Shown: in pieces, positions 45,120 through 56,754 of the stretch | How the letters are laid out: every line of letters begins with the position of its first letter | Position numbering within the stretch: the stretch's first letter is position 1 | From: Mauremys mutica | Taxonomy: Eukaryota; Chordata; Testudines; Geoemydidae | Direction: 5' to 3' | DNA length: 64,000 nucleotides | Assembly: GCF_020497125.1 (NCBI RefSeq) | Contig: NC_059081.1 | Span: 18,571,105-18,635,104 of the forward strand | Translations under genes and position numbers: made by a program | Notes under the pieces: generated by a model | The model's database searches: none | Told to the model about the DNA's origin: nothing | What the model saw: the letters and a program-made list of their open reading frames with translations, nothing else

Positions 45120-46495
45120 TATAAAGTATTGCCCTCATAACTGATTGCAGTAACAGTCCATTAATAGTTTTCCTGCTCTGTGACTATAACCTTGTACCAC
45201 TGCTGTTTAGTCTAACCAGATACTGTTCCATTTTAAGACTGAGCCTTCTCTGTCATGTTTGGAGACAGAAACGTGGAGGCTGGAATCACACAATTCTCTT
45301 TCTGTCAGTGTATGTGTAATTAAGAAAGGGTGGTAGGAAAATTCACACCACCAGGTCTGGGGAGATATTAGTTGCCTGAAGAATAGGCTTAAGAACTGAA
45401 TAGAACATTTAAGCTTCTAACAGGTCTAATTCTCATTTATCAGTCTGACACAAGCCCTTTTAAAAAAGGGATTTGCTCTGATAAGAGAAGTGTGATTTTT
45501 TTTAAGCTCCCCATTCTAAACCCTCAGCCAGATTCAGTTAGTCTGAGTCTAATCCAATAATTTAATTGTTAAACATGTTCATGAGTCGTGATAAAAACTT
45601 TGTAGAGTTTGTTTATAATAGTGTTTATAGCTTTGCACAGATTTGTGGTGGTGTTTGTACCGTGACTTGTCATGAACACAAGTTGCCTTCGTCTGAAGCT
45701 GGAAGTATTTGGCAACTGTGTACAGATTTGTCTCTTAAGGTTATTTTATGAATCCAGTCTATAAATTCTGAATGCAGTATACAGATGGTAAGGTATTGGC
45801 ATTGTACTTTTGTCTCTCAGAGGAAGTCCAGAGTCTACTTGTGATGGATCTGGTCTGATGGTTTCAAAAGAGTATAAGGAGAAAGAACTGGCCATGGTTA
45901 GGGAGTGCTTCTGAAGCAGGGGTATGACCATGTAGTTTCCACACATTCCACCCCATCTTTCTCTTCTGGCATCTTTTGCTGCTCCACCCAGTTTCCATCT
46001 CATGGAACCTAATCAAGGATGGAGCAGTCCTACAGCTGGTCACTTTTCTGGTCACAAGAGCTGTCTCACAGCTGAGAGAGACCATATCACCCCAACAGGG
46101 GAAAAACTGTCAGTTCTCCCCTCATCTAACAGAAATTAAGCCCCATCCAAAGACCCCTCAGGTATAGTAGGATACATATGTGATGCCTTTACTGATTCTT
46201 TCTGACTCTGAAAGCCAAATAGTATAACGCCTTTGAAAAATGGCCACTCACTCCATGACAAACTGCTGCTTTCACTTAAGTACTTATTTACTACTGATGG
46301 GCAGCTGGAGCCTAAATTCTATTTGCTTAGGGGATCAGGACCCCAAGCTCATTTATCTTTTGGTCCTTAAAGGTCCCCGAGTAACCTTGCCATAAGTTAC
46401 TGTCCTTGAACATATAGGCACTCAGGCTAACCTTTATGCATTCTACAATGTGCTTTGAATTAATCAGTCTTCTTTCTCTTGTTGTTATTTATGCT
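45120..46495. other. Non-coding, no gene recognised
   Basis: No element or exon that I can support. Confidence 0.55.
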
Positions 46496-46499
46496 GGAA

Positions 46500-46620
46500 A
46501 TATACTAGCCACTTCACAATATAGATAAGAAAATTTGGTCTCTGCCTCAGAGTGCCGACAATGTAATTTTAGACGTGACAGAATAAAGGGGGGTCTGGGG
46601 CAAGGTAATAGAACAATAGG
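46500..46620 (+). repeat. Ancient SINE fragment
   Basis: 'ggtctctgcctcagagtgcc', 'gacaatgtaattttagacgt' and 'gacagaataaagggg' are a decayed copy of the family at 52583. Confidence 0.45.
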
Positions 46621-46624
46621 GAAG

Positions 46625-49272
46625 TGTAGGGGGAAGAAGTAGAAGAGAACCATCAATAAGAGGATACAAACACTCTGCAAAGGCTAGTCTGCAGCATGGC
46701 AAAATAAAGAATTTGTTGTTCTATATCTCAGTAGAAATAACTATAATTGCTAGCTCATTTCTTGTAGGTGTGGTTGTAGAAATGGCTTTTCAGGAGATTC
46801 TCTGAGCTGCACCTTGTATTGCTGGCAAACTAGGCATAACTTTCAGTCACAAATGCCTTGGGATGGATTTAAACCAATGAGCTCCCTATGCCATTACCAA
46901 GCTCCCAGCTGTCTCTATGTCCAAACCTAGAATTTAGCAAGCGCTTTATATATCTGACTGTATCTGCATATGTCTGAACTGGCTCTCCAGTAAATCACAC
47001 CGGGCCTGGTTGTGGTGGCTCTGTGTGAATGTACAAGACAGAGAGGGTGCCAGGTTTCTCCTCACTCTCTTTGTACCTCAGGTCAGGGGCTAGCCACAGT
47101 CAGGTTTGGGAATGGAGGTGCCATGCATGTCCAACACTTCTATGGATCTGCCTTCTGCCGCCCCACGCAGCAGGGCTTGGTTGGAGGATGTAAGGGGAAG
47201 ATGCATGCTGCATCCTGCTAAAGAGTATAGAAACTTGCTCTCCAGCCTGCACTTTACCAGAGCCTCTGTGGGGATTCTGGCTAAGCCAGCCATTCCACCC
47301 CACCAGTCCCATCCCAAGGTGAGATAGCTGCTACCATTTTTTGGCTCTGCTCTGGGTAGAGTAGCAAATTAATAACAATCCACTCCAGTCTTTTTGGCAT
47401 TTGCAGGAAGGACATTCAAAAATAAACAGGAAGAAATGAGACTGTTTCAGTAGCATGTGATGGCAACGTGTAGGCTTCCCCTTTTAAAATATTTCAGGCA
47501 CTTTCTGTGCCACTTTTACTTAAGGCAGATAATGATCGTATCCTTGAAAGACAAACATAAGTATTTTCCTGCCCATCTTGGCACAATAAGTAGAGGAAGC
47601 AATTTTTCACCATATATGGAAGCTGAACACAACTATCGCTTCCTTCCAAAAACTGACCATACAACTTAGAAAAGATCCTCTGGGAAACATTCAGAAGTAT
47701 GAAGATAAGAGGGCTGCAAATGCTAGCACCTTGGTGCAACCTGTAGAATCTTCCCAGAGACTCTGAGCACATGTTGGGCTAAGGTAAATGATACACAGAC
47801 ATAGGGCTGCAGGCTCTCTTATTACAGTTTAGTCTTTGATTTCAGTTGCATTCAGAACTGATGGCAACTGATTATGGGACATGACAAAGAATATACTATA
47901 CCTTCTCAGATCGTTTTGTTTTTGTTTTTATTAGACAGGGATGAGCAGTTAAGCACTGAATAGCCAAGTGAGCTACAAAAGCTGAATGGAGGATTTAGGA
48001 GTCTGCTTTTTATTTAGTCGGTTTTCCTGAATTCTTTAGCGCTCAGACTTTTCTGTTCCCCTGCTACGGGGAACCACTAAGTCACTGATTCTGCAGTCAG
48101 GTGCTGTGGATGGACCCCTACATCCTTACAGTGGGGGTCCAAATGGATACAGGGATCTGCCTATGTAGGACGCATTGTAGGGCTATAAGAACCCAGACCA
48201 AAGAGGTAGCTGAATCTCTAGCCAACTATCCACTTCTGTAAACTGCAACAGCAAATGCCCCTAAGGCTACCTACCCTACATCCCAGGGGAATCCAGGGTG
48301 CTGATTCTGGGCCATTGCATTTGTTACAACTGGAAGGTGGAAGAGATTGAAGCCCAGATTCACCTGTGCAGGAGAAGAGTGTCCAAGTTCTCTGCAAGTC
48401 AGTGAGGTGAACCAAGTGGCGTTTTCTGTCCCCTCAGCCCCCTTCTTCAGGTATCTCCACTGGAGGGAACAACTTGGCCCCTCAGGGCTTCTTTCCACTG
48501 TTCTCCCTTATTGTGCTTCTTTTCTCCCATAACAGGATTCTGGTAACTCAAGGGCATTCTTTTCCTCCTTTGCAGATCACCTGCATGTGACTAAACATTA
48601 TGTGTTAGCAGGACGTTGGTCTCAATGTGCACTGTGGGTTGGTACTGGCCATTGAGATGGAGCCGCATGTGATTTCTCCTTGTGCTGGCCTGGTGTGGGG
48701 AAGCAGATTACACTGGGACCAGCCCTACCCAGCAGAAACAGTCCTACCTCCCAATTCTGAAGGGAAGGCCCTCTAGTTCTGGCTAAGAACTTCCATAAAA
48801 GGTGGAGGCAACTGTGTATAAGGTTCTTCCATGTTGTGGAGGAATAGAGGCTATTTGAGATTGGGAGTCTTGGGTTGCTAAACCCTGGTGCCTTGGCCCT
48901 GCAGAGAGCTTAATTGGTCCTACGGTGGAGGAAGGGTCCAAGTGCCATGGAACTAAAAGGTTATTTTTCCCCTGCTGGAATAAAGGCCTTGAGTTTTGTC
49001 TGTTTATATTTGGTTATTTCTCTTACTGTTCCCTGGCAGTAAGTCATCAATCTTTTTTATACTAACTGCCAAGGGCATTTATGTTTTCTTCTCAGCCTGG
49101 AACCAAATGGAGTGCTTCCCGAATCAAGGCATGGACCAGCTTTGCTTCCTGCTGTGACAGCAGAGACTGTTCCAGCTATGTGGGAGCAATGCACATTGTA
49201 GCTGATCAGGAATGAGGAAGAACGTGCTCCCATGTAGGTGGTGAGTGGAGGCAGCGTGTGTTTGTCCTAGGC
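46625..49272. other. Non-coding, no gene recognised
   Basis: A small inverted repeat may sit near 48085-48165 ('gatggacccctacatccttacagtgggggtcc' is partly self-complementary). No exons recognised. Confidence 0.5.
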
Positions 49273-49276
49273 CTAG

Positions 49277-49658
49277 AACATAACATAAGAACATAAGAAC
49301 GGCTGTACTGGGTCAGACCAAAGGTCCATCTAGCCCAGTATCCTGTCTACCGACAGTGGCCAATGCTAGGTGCCCCAGAGGGAGTGAACCTAAAAGGTAA
49401 TGATCAGGTGATCTCTCTCCTGCCATCCATCTCCACCCTCTGACAAACAGAGGCTAGGGACACCATTCCTTACCCCATCCTGGCTAATAGCCATTAATGG
49501 ACTTAACCTCCATGAATTTATCCAGTTTTCTTTTAAATGCTGTTATAGTCCTAACCTTCACAACCTCCTCAGGCAAGGAGTTCCACAAGTTGACTGTGGG
49601 CTGTGTGAAGAAGAACTTCATTTTATTTGTTTTAAACCTGCTGCCTATTAAGGCTTAG
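49277..49658 (-). mobile_element. CR1 LINE 3' end
   Basis: 'acataagaacataagaacgg', 'tgggtcagaccaaaggtcca' and 'agtatcctgtctaccgacag' form the complement of a common turtle CR1 3' end with a TTCTTATG-type tail. It continues to 'tttaaacctgctgcctatta', the ORF2 end. 5'-truncated and well preserved, so relatively young. Confidence 0.92.
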
Positions 49659-49659
49659 A

Positions 49660-52578
49660 AAACAGGAGCTGAAATGGTGTGACTTTTAGGCACTACTGCA
49701 CTATAAATATAAAATATGCCTAATGGCTGAAGGATGGGGCTCCCTGGGACATACTGTATGTGGTATGTCTATGCCTCTCTATCTCATCTCATCAGCCCAT
49801 TCTTCTCATAACTCTTGGCCGACTGCTCAGGCATCTACTGGCTTGATTAGACAGATATAATATAATATCTGTTAGGCATTCAATGCATTAATTTTGATTT
49901 TTATACTCTCCAATGACTCTTTTTGCCAGGCCTGGGCTCACTCTGGCCATAATGAAACAGGAAAACATTAGCATTTTGGGCAAGCTCACTGATGAGGGAA
50001 GTTTCCCAAACTCTCCAACTTCTATAAACTGTTAGAACTGGGGAGGGAAAGCCAGCAGACTATATTCTCATGTGAGCTACTTGCTTTCATGTATTTGACT
50101 TGACTTCTTTAGCCCTCTTCACCTTTTTAGTGAGGGAGAAGAAATCTATTACACAATAGCCTGAGCTTTAAATACTGTCTAGCTAATCAAGGTGAGTTTT
50201 GCTTGTAGCCTCCACAAGGTGGCAGACTATGCACTTACATTTAGTGCACTAAAACAGCCTAATATGAATGTATTGAAGATAGGTGGAAGTTGCTCTTTAC
50301 CGTCTGAGTGGTATGTGAGTGTAATCATGGTTACGCATCTGGGATGTGCCTAGTGCACCAGCTATAATTAAACCAAAAAGGGATAGCCAAAGAATTGTTG
50401 ATTAAATTTCCTATTCCAAAACAAAACAAATTGCATGATACCCAGTCTAAAGCATATGCTTCATTTTTTTTCTTTTGTTTTTTGGCTTGTTTTGTTTTTT
50501 CTCTTGGAAGGGGAAAATAGACCTTCCCAGGGAGCAGTGCACAACATGATTGCTTTCTGGAATTGCTATGCTGGGAACAGTGCACTTGTCTTAGCACCCT
50601 ATTGATTTTTTAAAGCAATTTTAATGTCTAACTTTATTCTGACCTGTGACATCCCTGCTCTTCCAGGATGGGTCTGCCCTTGAGAGCAGAGATTGTTAAT
50701 CATGCCAACTTGTAACAGTGATTCTGTGATGTGCACAAATTGGGATGGAAGAGAAGGAAACCACTAAATTCATTATCACTTGTATCCTAAGCCAGGATCC
50801 CAACTCTGTATCTTATATGAAATGTACAAGCAAACCATGGCCTGCCTGAACTCAGAGGGGACTAAATGGGACCATTTTATTCTACAGGTAAGAGAAATCA
50901 GTCACTGCATCTGAGACCACCAAACAGCCTTTCAGTTGGGAAGGCAGGTTAATCTTCCCACAGATGAAAGGCCAGTGTTTCATCCATTAAAATGACCACT
51001 TGCTTTCTTTTCTTCTTTAAAGCCTGAGTAACGTACTGCCAGAACAAAATTGCAGTCAATCCTTAGTCAGCTGACAATGAGGTGTGCAAAACAAGAGATG
51101 TTATTTATTTTCAGTGGGCTGATTCTATGCAGCGCTGATCTCACTTTAGGAAACAAAATGTAAATCTCCAAAATCACCAGTTCACTCCAAATAATAGAGA
51201 ATTATGGCAGGGATTCTATTATCCTGCCATTCTGTAATAACAGCACTCTTTTGAACAAACAATCACCTCCCTACAGCGCGCACCGCTGATAAGAGTAAAT
51301 TTGCCATTGAAAAACTGGTGGAAAACAAGTGTGGTCTTAAAGAAAAGAAATACAGGGAGTAAAAGGAAGACCGGCTGCTCCCTAGGGTTTGACATTATTC
51401 CCTGTTGGAATAGTACCACCAGATTACATGGAAATATACATGCAAAGAGCATGAAGTGCTCTAAGAGTGCTTACATTTATGTGGTGCTACTCTTGATTCT
51501 TTGCCCTCTTACCTCATATTCATGTGGTTAATTTGCCTCTTCACTTCTAAGAGGAAACATCACAAAGTAACTGGAGATGAGCAAAAAATTATTTTTAGAA
51601 GAGCAAAATATCTGTTCTAAGAGGAAAAAAAATACTTGGCAACTTATGGCTAAGAATAGCTCTGATTTAGTTTATTCACTCACTGCTTTGATCAGGTGAG
51701 AAAGTGGCTTGGTTTTTATTCTACTTCCTTCCTTCCCAGCAAGCCTTGCTCTGAGCCTACAATTCTAATTGCACTGCCACTACAAGTCCCAGAATTCCTT
51801 TGATCTGGGGGAAATCAGGTACAGGTCAGAGATGGAACCTGAACCCCTCTTACAGGTCCAGCTCACCCTGTGACATAGGGCAAAGGGAGAAGCAGAGCAG
51901 GTAAATCTTTTTTGGATGCCTGAAAATATTGACTATTGAAATCATCCTCCTGCAAATGGCTTTAGAAATCTGAACCTGTGACAGGATCAATGAAACAGAT
52001 AAAGAGCAGTTGGTGTCATTATAATTCAGGAAAGTATCGGAGTCTGACTTTTCATGCAAAAGCTCTATGATATGTTTTGTATGTATTCTCTCTGATCTCT
52101 GCTGTATACATGGGTTTGTGGAGGACACAGCATTCAAAAGTAGTTACCAAACTTACATGCTATTGTGAGTGCACAGGTGACTTCTATAATGGGAAGATTA
52201 AAATGGAAATTCTATATAATATGCAATAATACAGTGTTGGGGAGTGATAGGCCAACCCACTTTAATAGCTAGTGTGAATATTAGGATCCAGATCAGGTTT
52301 AGGGGCAGGGTGTGGAGTTCACATTTGAGACTGAACCAGGATAGGGTCTGGAATGAAGATTAATGGAGCTAAAATCTGATGAGGTGTTATCTCAAGGTTT
52401 TGGCTCTAAATACTGTATATCCTGGGTGATCCTGGGTTTCAGTGAGCTTTCTGGCCACATCTGAACTGCAACTGGAAAATACACCTTTCCAGTTTTGGGT
52501 GCAAGCTAGAACTAAAACCATAGGAATGAATTTGGATCCAGAGTCCTTTCGAATTTGGGAACGTGTGGACCTTTCTTA
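49660..52578. other. Non-coding, no gene recognised
   Basis: Nearly 3 kb without any element or exon that I can support. Confidence 0.55.
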
Positions 52579-52582
52579 GATA

Positions 52583-53065
52583 TAAGTATCATTTATTAAT
52601 GTTTTGAATTTCAGTACTGCATAGAGGCGCTGACCAAAATCAGGTCCCCCTTGTGCAAAGTGTGGTACACACAGATAGTCAGATGGCATTGTCCTGAAGA
52701 GCTTCCAATCTAATAGAGAAGATAGACAAAGGGTAGGAGAAAGGAAGTAGAATCTCCATTTTACCAACTTGGAACTGAGGCACAGTCAGATTATAGGCTA
52801 GATTTTCAAAAGAGTTCAGTGCCTGCAACTGGGAGCAAGTTTGCCAAAGAACCCAGCTCTATTTAGGAAGCTCAGCGAAGTGGCCAGATTTTCAGAAGTG
52901 CTCAAATGAGTCACTCCTATTATGAATTATGGTGTGTCAGGCTACTGAGCACTTCTAAAAAGCTGGTCATAAGTAATTTATTAAAGAAATCTGTTGCAGA
53001 GCTGGGAATTGAACTCAGAACTCTTGAAATCCATTCTTCCTAATTCAACAAAGCACTTTAGCTTT
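52583..53065 (+). repeat. Ancient SINE, split by an inserted inverted repeat
   Basis: The first part, 52583-52795, has 'gcatagaggcgctgaccaaa', 'agcttccaatctaatagaga' and 'ttggaactgaggcacagtca'. The last part, about 52976-53065, has 'gcagagctgggaattgaact'. In the undisturbed family these parts are close together. The 180 bp in between (52796-52975) are a separate small inverted-repeat element. Confidence 0.65.
52796..52975. repeat. Small inverted-repeat element inside the SINE
   Basis: 'ctagattttcaaaagagttc' and 'ggccagattttcagaagtgc' occur on one side, and 'gagcacttctaaaaagctgg' is the mirrored complement on the other. It is the MITE-like class built on 'CCAGATTTTCAGAAGTGCTC'. Confidence 0.6.
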
Positions 53066-53160
53066 CTGCACAGTTTTAATTTTAAATTTGTGCTGAAGTA
53101 CTTTACTGAATTGAGGCCTTTTCAGCATTCAGATAACCCATGTTTAAAATAGTTTGAGAT

Positions 53161-53509
53161 TAAAGCTAGTTGAAAAATTTTCAGTGAAGCTTTTTTCATG
53201 GAAACCAAAATGTTTCATGGTAACGTATTTTCAACTGGAAAATGTGAGCATATGCCCCACAATATCCTAGTGGTTAGGGGCACTCAGGTGGGGTGTAGGG
53301 GACCCAGGTTCAAGTTCTTGCTTCAAACAGGGAGAACATGGACTTGAACGTGGGTCTCTCACATCAAGGATGGGGCCCTAGTTACCTGTTCTGGGGTGGG
53401 TGGGCTTTTTCATGATACTTCTAAAGGTCTAATTTTTATTCTGCATTGGAAAAAAATTGTGAAACCTCAAAAAATTTAACAAGATGGAATTGCTTTTTGG
53501 CCAGCCCTA
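53161..53509. mobile_element. hAT MITE, 349 bp, with inverted tRNA-like arms
   Basis: Perfect 8-bp duplication TTTGAGAT at 53153-53160 and 53510-53517. The ends TAAAGCTAGTTGAAAAA and the complement TAGGGCTGGCCAAAAAG match the TAGAGCTGG-type hAT terminus. The interior has two arms, 53266-53315 and 53338-53387, that are reverse complements. Each contains a B-box-like GGTTCAAGT and an A-box-like 'tagtggttagggg' (left arm). Confidence 0.92.
53266..53387. repeat. Inverted tRNA-like hairpin
   Basis: The left arm runs from 'cctagtggttaggggcactc' to 'gacccaggttcaagt'. The complement of the right arm reads 'gtaactagggccc' to 'gacccacgttcaagt'. The arms are separated by a loop of about 22 bp. Each arm looks like a tRNA-derived half with Pol III box-like motifs. 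Confidence 0.75.
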
Positions 53510-53519
53510 TTTGAGATAA

Positions 53520-54475
53520 CACATCAGTCAGTGGCTTAACTCTCAATTAAAATAATGGAAAGAGTTTACAAAGTTTGTCTAGGCTCACCCAAGAATACAC
53601 TCGGGGAGCAGTCTCTTATTCTTTGTAATAATACGTGATGTAGCTATTTTGGATGAAAGTGTTGATCCATCAAACCACTATTAAAACTGAAAGCAGCAGA
53701 CACACATTCACATACAAAAAGAGAGGTGCTACCTCAAACACAAATTCATGCCTGCATTCAGCACACAGAATGTAGCACATTGTACCGTTGTCTAAGTGGA
53801 TTTTACTAAAAGGGTTTTCTAGTAATTGCAGATGAAATTATTGTGACCTCTCTTTCAGAAGATCTAAAGGAGTCTTTCCATGTACCAGTATTTAGTTTCT
53901 ACAAAGCCCTCTTGCATTATGTACTTAGAAAAATCTGGTAACTCTAACTACATACACTGTGAAGTATTATAGCAGAGGGACAGGTAGCTTTTCTATTGTT
54001 AAGGTTAAGATCAGCTTTCTGTTTAAAGGTTGAGTGTTCTAAGTGCTCTAAAATCTAAATGGTTAACAGATTGCCTTGAAATTTGGTGTGCTTCATCGGG
54101 ATGGAGGATATGGTCATTGATCCAAATTTGGGACTATTTGATGAGATAAGTCCCCAGGGGGGAAAATACCTTTTCTTAGAGCTGAAATATTTTGGCAATT
54201 TTTTTTTTGGTCACAGATAGAATAGAGATCAAACCAAGGCTCAGATCATCATACCAGGGTCTAATGCTTCAGTATTGCCCCAACAGAGTGTATGGCACCC
54301 ACCTGCCTATGGGGGAAAAAAATTAAAGCATTATTTGAAAAAGTTTGCTTCTCCAGTTCAGCACACTAAGGCCCATGTGGCTATTCATGCACCTAATGGA
54401 TTACACTGAGCATGTGCTGAGAGAGAAGCTAACTATCTGGAAAACTACCTCTCCATCACAGGACCTGTGTTAGCC
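53520..54475. other. Non-coding, no gene recognised
   Basis: AT-rich. No element recognised. Confidence 0.55.
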
Positions 54476-54484
54476 TTGCTGGGA

Positions 54485-54766
54485 GTGCTTTCCTGCAGCG
54501 GGCCACAGCATGATAGGCATGCCTGCCTCACAGTTTCCCCTCTCAGGTAACACAATAACTCCATGCATACTTAGCACCTAGTCTATCAGCATGGTTTATT
54601 ACCAGCAGATAGTTAAAAACAGTCCATAATCAAGAGTCCCAATATAAAATCCATTCATCACTCCCAGCACAGTCACTAAAATCACCCACGTATCATCCTA
54701 CAAAGCACATTAGCCTCCCTCTATGAAGACATTAACAATTTCTGCCATCAATGGATCCGTGACAGC
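54485..54766 (-). mobile_element. Possible LTR fragment
   Basis: The complement at about 54766 begins TGTCACGGATCC, like the start of an LTR. 'ctcacagtttcccctctcag' and 'tggtttattaccagcagata' inside resemble turtle LTR pieces. No matching end or duplication was found. Confidence 0.3.
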
Positions 54767-54918
54767 AAAAGGTCCGGGTCTAACTTGCAGGCTGCCGCAG
54801 CCGCAGCCCCTCTAGAACTCGTTTGAAATAACTCCAGAGAAGTTGTTTGTCCTCAAGGCATGGTTCTGCCCCCACTGTGGTGGCCATTGTTGTCTGATCT
54901 GTTTGGTTCTTGTCTGCT

Positions 54919-55568
54919 CAGGGCCGCCCAGAGGATTCCGGGGGCCCGGGGTCTTCGGCGGCGGGGGGCCCTTCCGTTCCGGGACCCGCCGCCAAAGTGC
55001 CCCAAAGACCCGCGGCGGGAGCCCCCTGCCGCCGAATTACTGCCGAAGTGGGACCCGCCGCCGAAGCGCAGCCCGGTCTTCGGCGGTAATTCGGTGGCGG
55101 GGGGGAGTCCCCGCCGCGGGCCTTCGGGGCACTTCGGCGGCGGGTCCCGGAACAGAAGGGGCCCCCTGCCGCCGAAGACCGGGCTGCGCTTCGGCGGCGG
55201 CGGCGGCGGCGGCGGTGGCGGCGGGTCCCGCTTCCCCCCCCCGCCCCGCCCCGGCCCCAGCCTCAGCCTCAGCCTCTTACCCGAGCGCGTCTCCGGCGGG
55301 GCCTGAGCTCCGTCCCGCTCAGAGCCGCGTGGTGAGGGGGCGGGGCTGTGAGCTCCACGCCGAGCGGAGGCAGCTGCCCCGCCCCCTCCCCACGCCGCTC
55401 TGAGCGGGGCGGGGCTCAGGGGCCCCGGCGGAGACTCGGCGCTTGATGCGCTGAGGCTCCAGAAGAGGGGCGGAGGCGGGAGCCTCCGCTCTTCTCTTGG
55501 GGGCCCCTGCGAAGCCCGGGGCCCGGGGCAAATTGCCCCCTTTGCCCCCCCCCCTCTGGGCGGCCCTG
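54919..55568. mobile_element. hAT MITE, 650 bp, extremely CpG-rich
   Basis: The left end CAGGGCCGCCCAGAGG is an exact complement of the right end (16 bp). A perfect 8-bp duplication, TGTCTGCT, flanks it (54911-54918 and 55569-55576). About 54950-55183 is a large hairpin of CGGCGG-rich arms, followed by a CGG run at 55193-55220. It contains the longest ORF of the window (186 codons from 54843), which is purely compositional: arginine, proline, alanine and glycine rich, crossing the element's left boundary. It will look like a CpG island but is a transposon. Confidence 0.95.
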
Positions 55569-55579
55569 TGTCTGCTACG

Positions 55580-56745
55580 TATGAAGAATTTTTCCAACTG
55601 TCATAAGGATCTTACTCTTTCCAGGCAGATCAGAATTTATCAGGCTGTCAACTGGTTGATGCAATGGTGGATAAGTTGAAGAAAGATAAATATTTCTTGG
55701 GGAGAGGTGGAATCTTCTTCCGTGACACAGAAGCCCCTGAAACACATCACGATTCTGGATGGGGAGTTTCTATACATTCAAGTTGCGAAATGGGGGACTG
55801 CTATACATGTGAGTGGTCTCTGTTGCATATCAGGCTGCTTAAATGGGGATATAGTTTGCACAGTGTTTTGGTAGAACTATCTTTTGTAAGAGGGTGAAAA
55901 GTGACCTGAACTGCGTCTTACAAATACTGAATGAATGCAACCTGCCTTAAGCAATGCAGTCTCCTGTCCATTTACTTTCACATACATTTGGCTGTGGAGT
56001 CAGGAGAGCCCAGAAAGCCATCTTTCTGCTTCAGGGATTGTAAATTTTGTACATGCACATACTCACTTTCTCTGTCTCAGAGAATCTCTAAGTAGGTCAC
56101 CTATTGTAAATTAAATTAGGCTGCAATTAAATTTAAATTACAGTTACAGTAACCAAGGTACTGGGTAGCTAAAGTGCTGCAAATTAATTACATTGGTGTT
56201 GCTAAGTAAGTAATACATAATTACACTTTTTTGAGTATGTAGTTGAAAGGAATTTGCTTTTCCAATGATCATTTTCTAGCAGTGCTGCCCACTAGCTCCC
56301 GTAACTTTCCATTCCTTTGACATGCAATCTGCTCCACACAAGCTCCAGATGCTCAGTGTCCACCCACCCACTTTAGAAAGCATACCTGAATATTTAAATA
56401 TAAATGAATTAATTCAGAATTTAAAAAACAACAAAATGTACCAAGATGAGCCAGCATGATAACATCAGCAGAGCGGGAAACAGCTGGGGCAGATGGCTTT
56501 GGGTCTGTCAGCCTGGCTGTCTGTTGCTAACAAGCTTGTCAGCTGACATCAGGTAGCACTCAAAACCCTACCTTGGGATGAAGGGAGAGGATATCTTTCT
56601 CCCTGCTCAGTCATGCTTCCAGTTTATCACTTTACAGGCCTGCCCTTGGGATTCACAGGGCCAGGGGCAAAACGTAAAAGTAGCCTCAAGTTTCCTGGTT
56701 TAAAATCAACCCTCTGCGCCAATTCCCCTCCATCTTGTCTCTGCC
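55580..56745. other. Non-coding, no gene recognised
   Basis: No element or exon that I can support. Confidence 0.55.
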
Positions 56746-56754
56746 ATCACTGCC

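Noticed and set aside
54843..55403. Longest ORF, 186 codons
   Set aside because: It crosses the left boundary of a hAT MITE with perfect duplication and is made of CGG-rich hairpin sequence. Composition only.
54919..55568. CpG island/promoter
   Set aside because: Explained by a transposon with exact ends. No supporting exon nearby.
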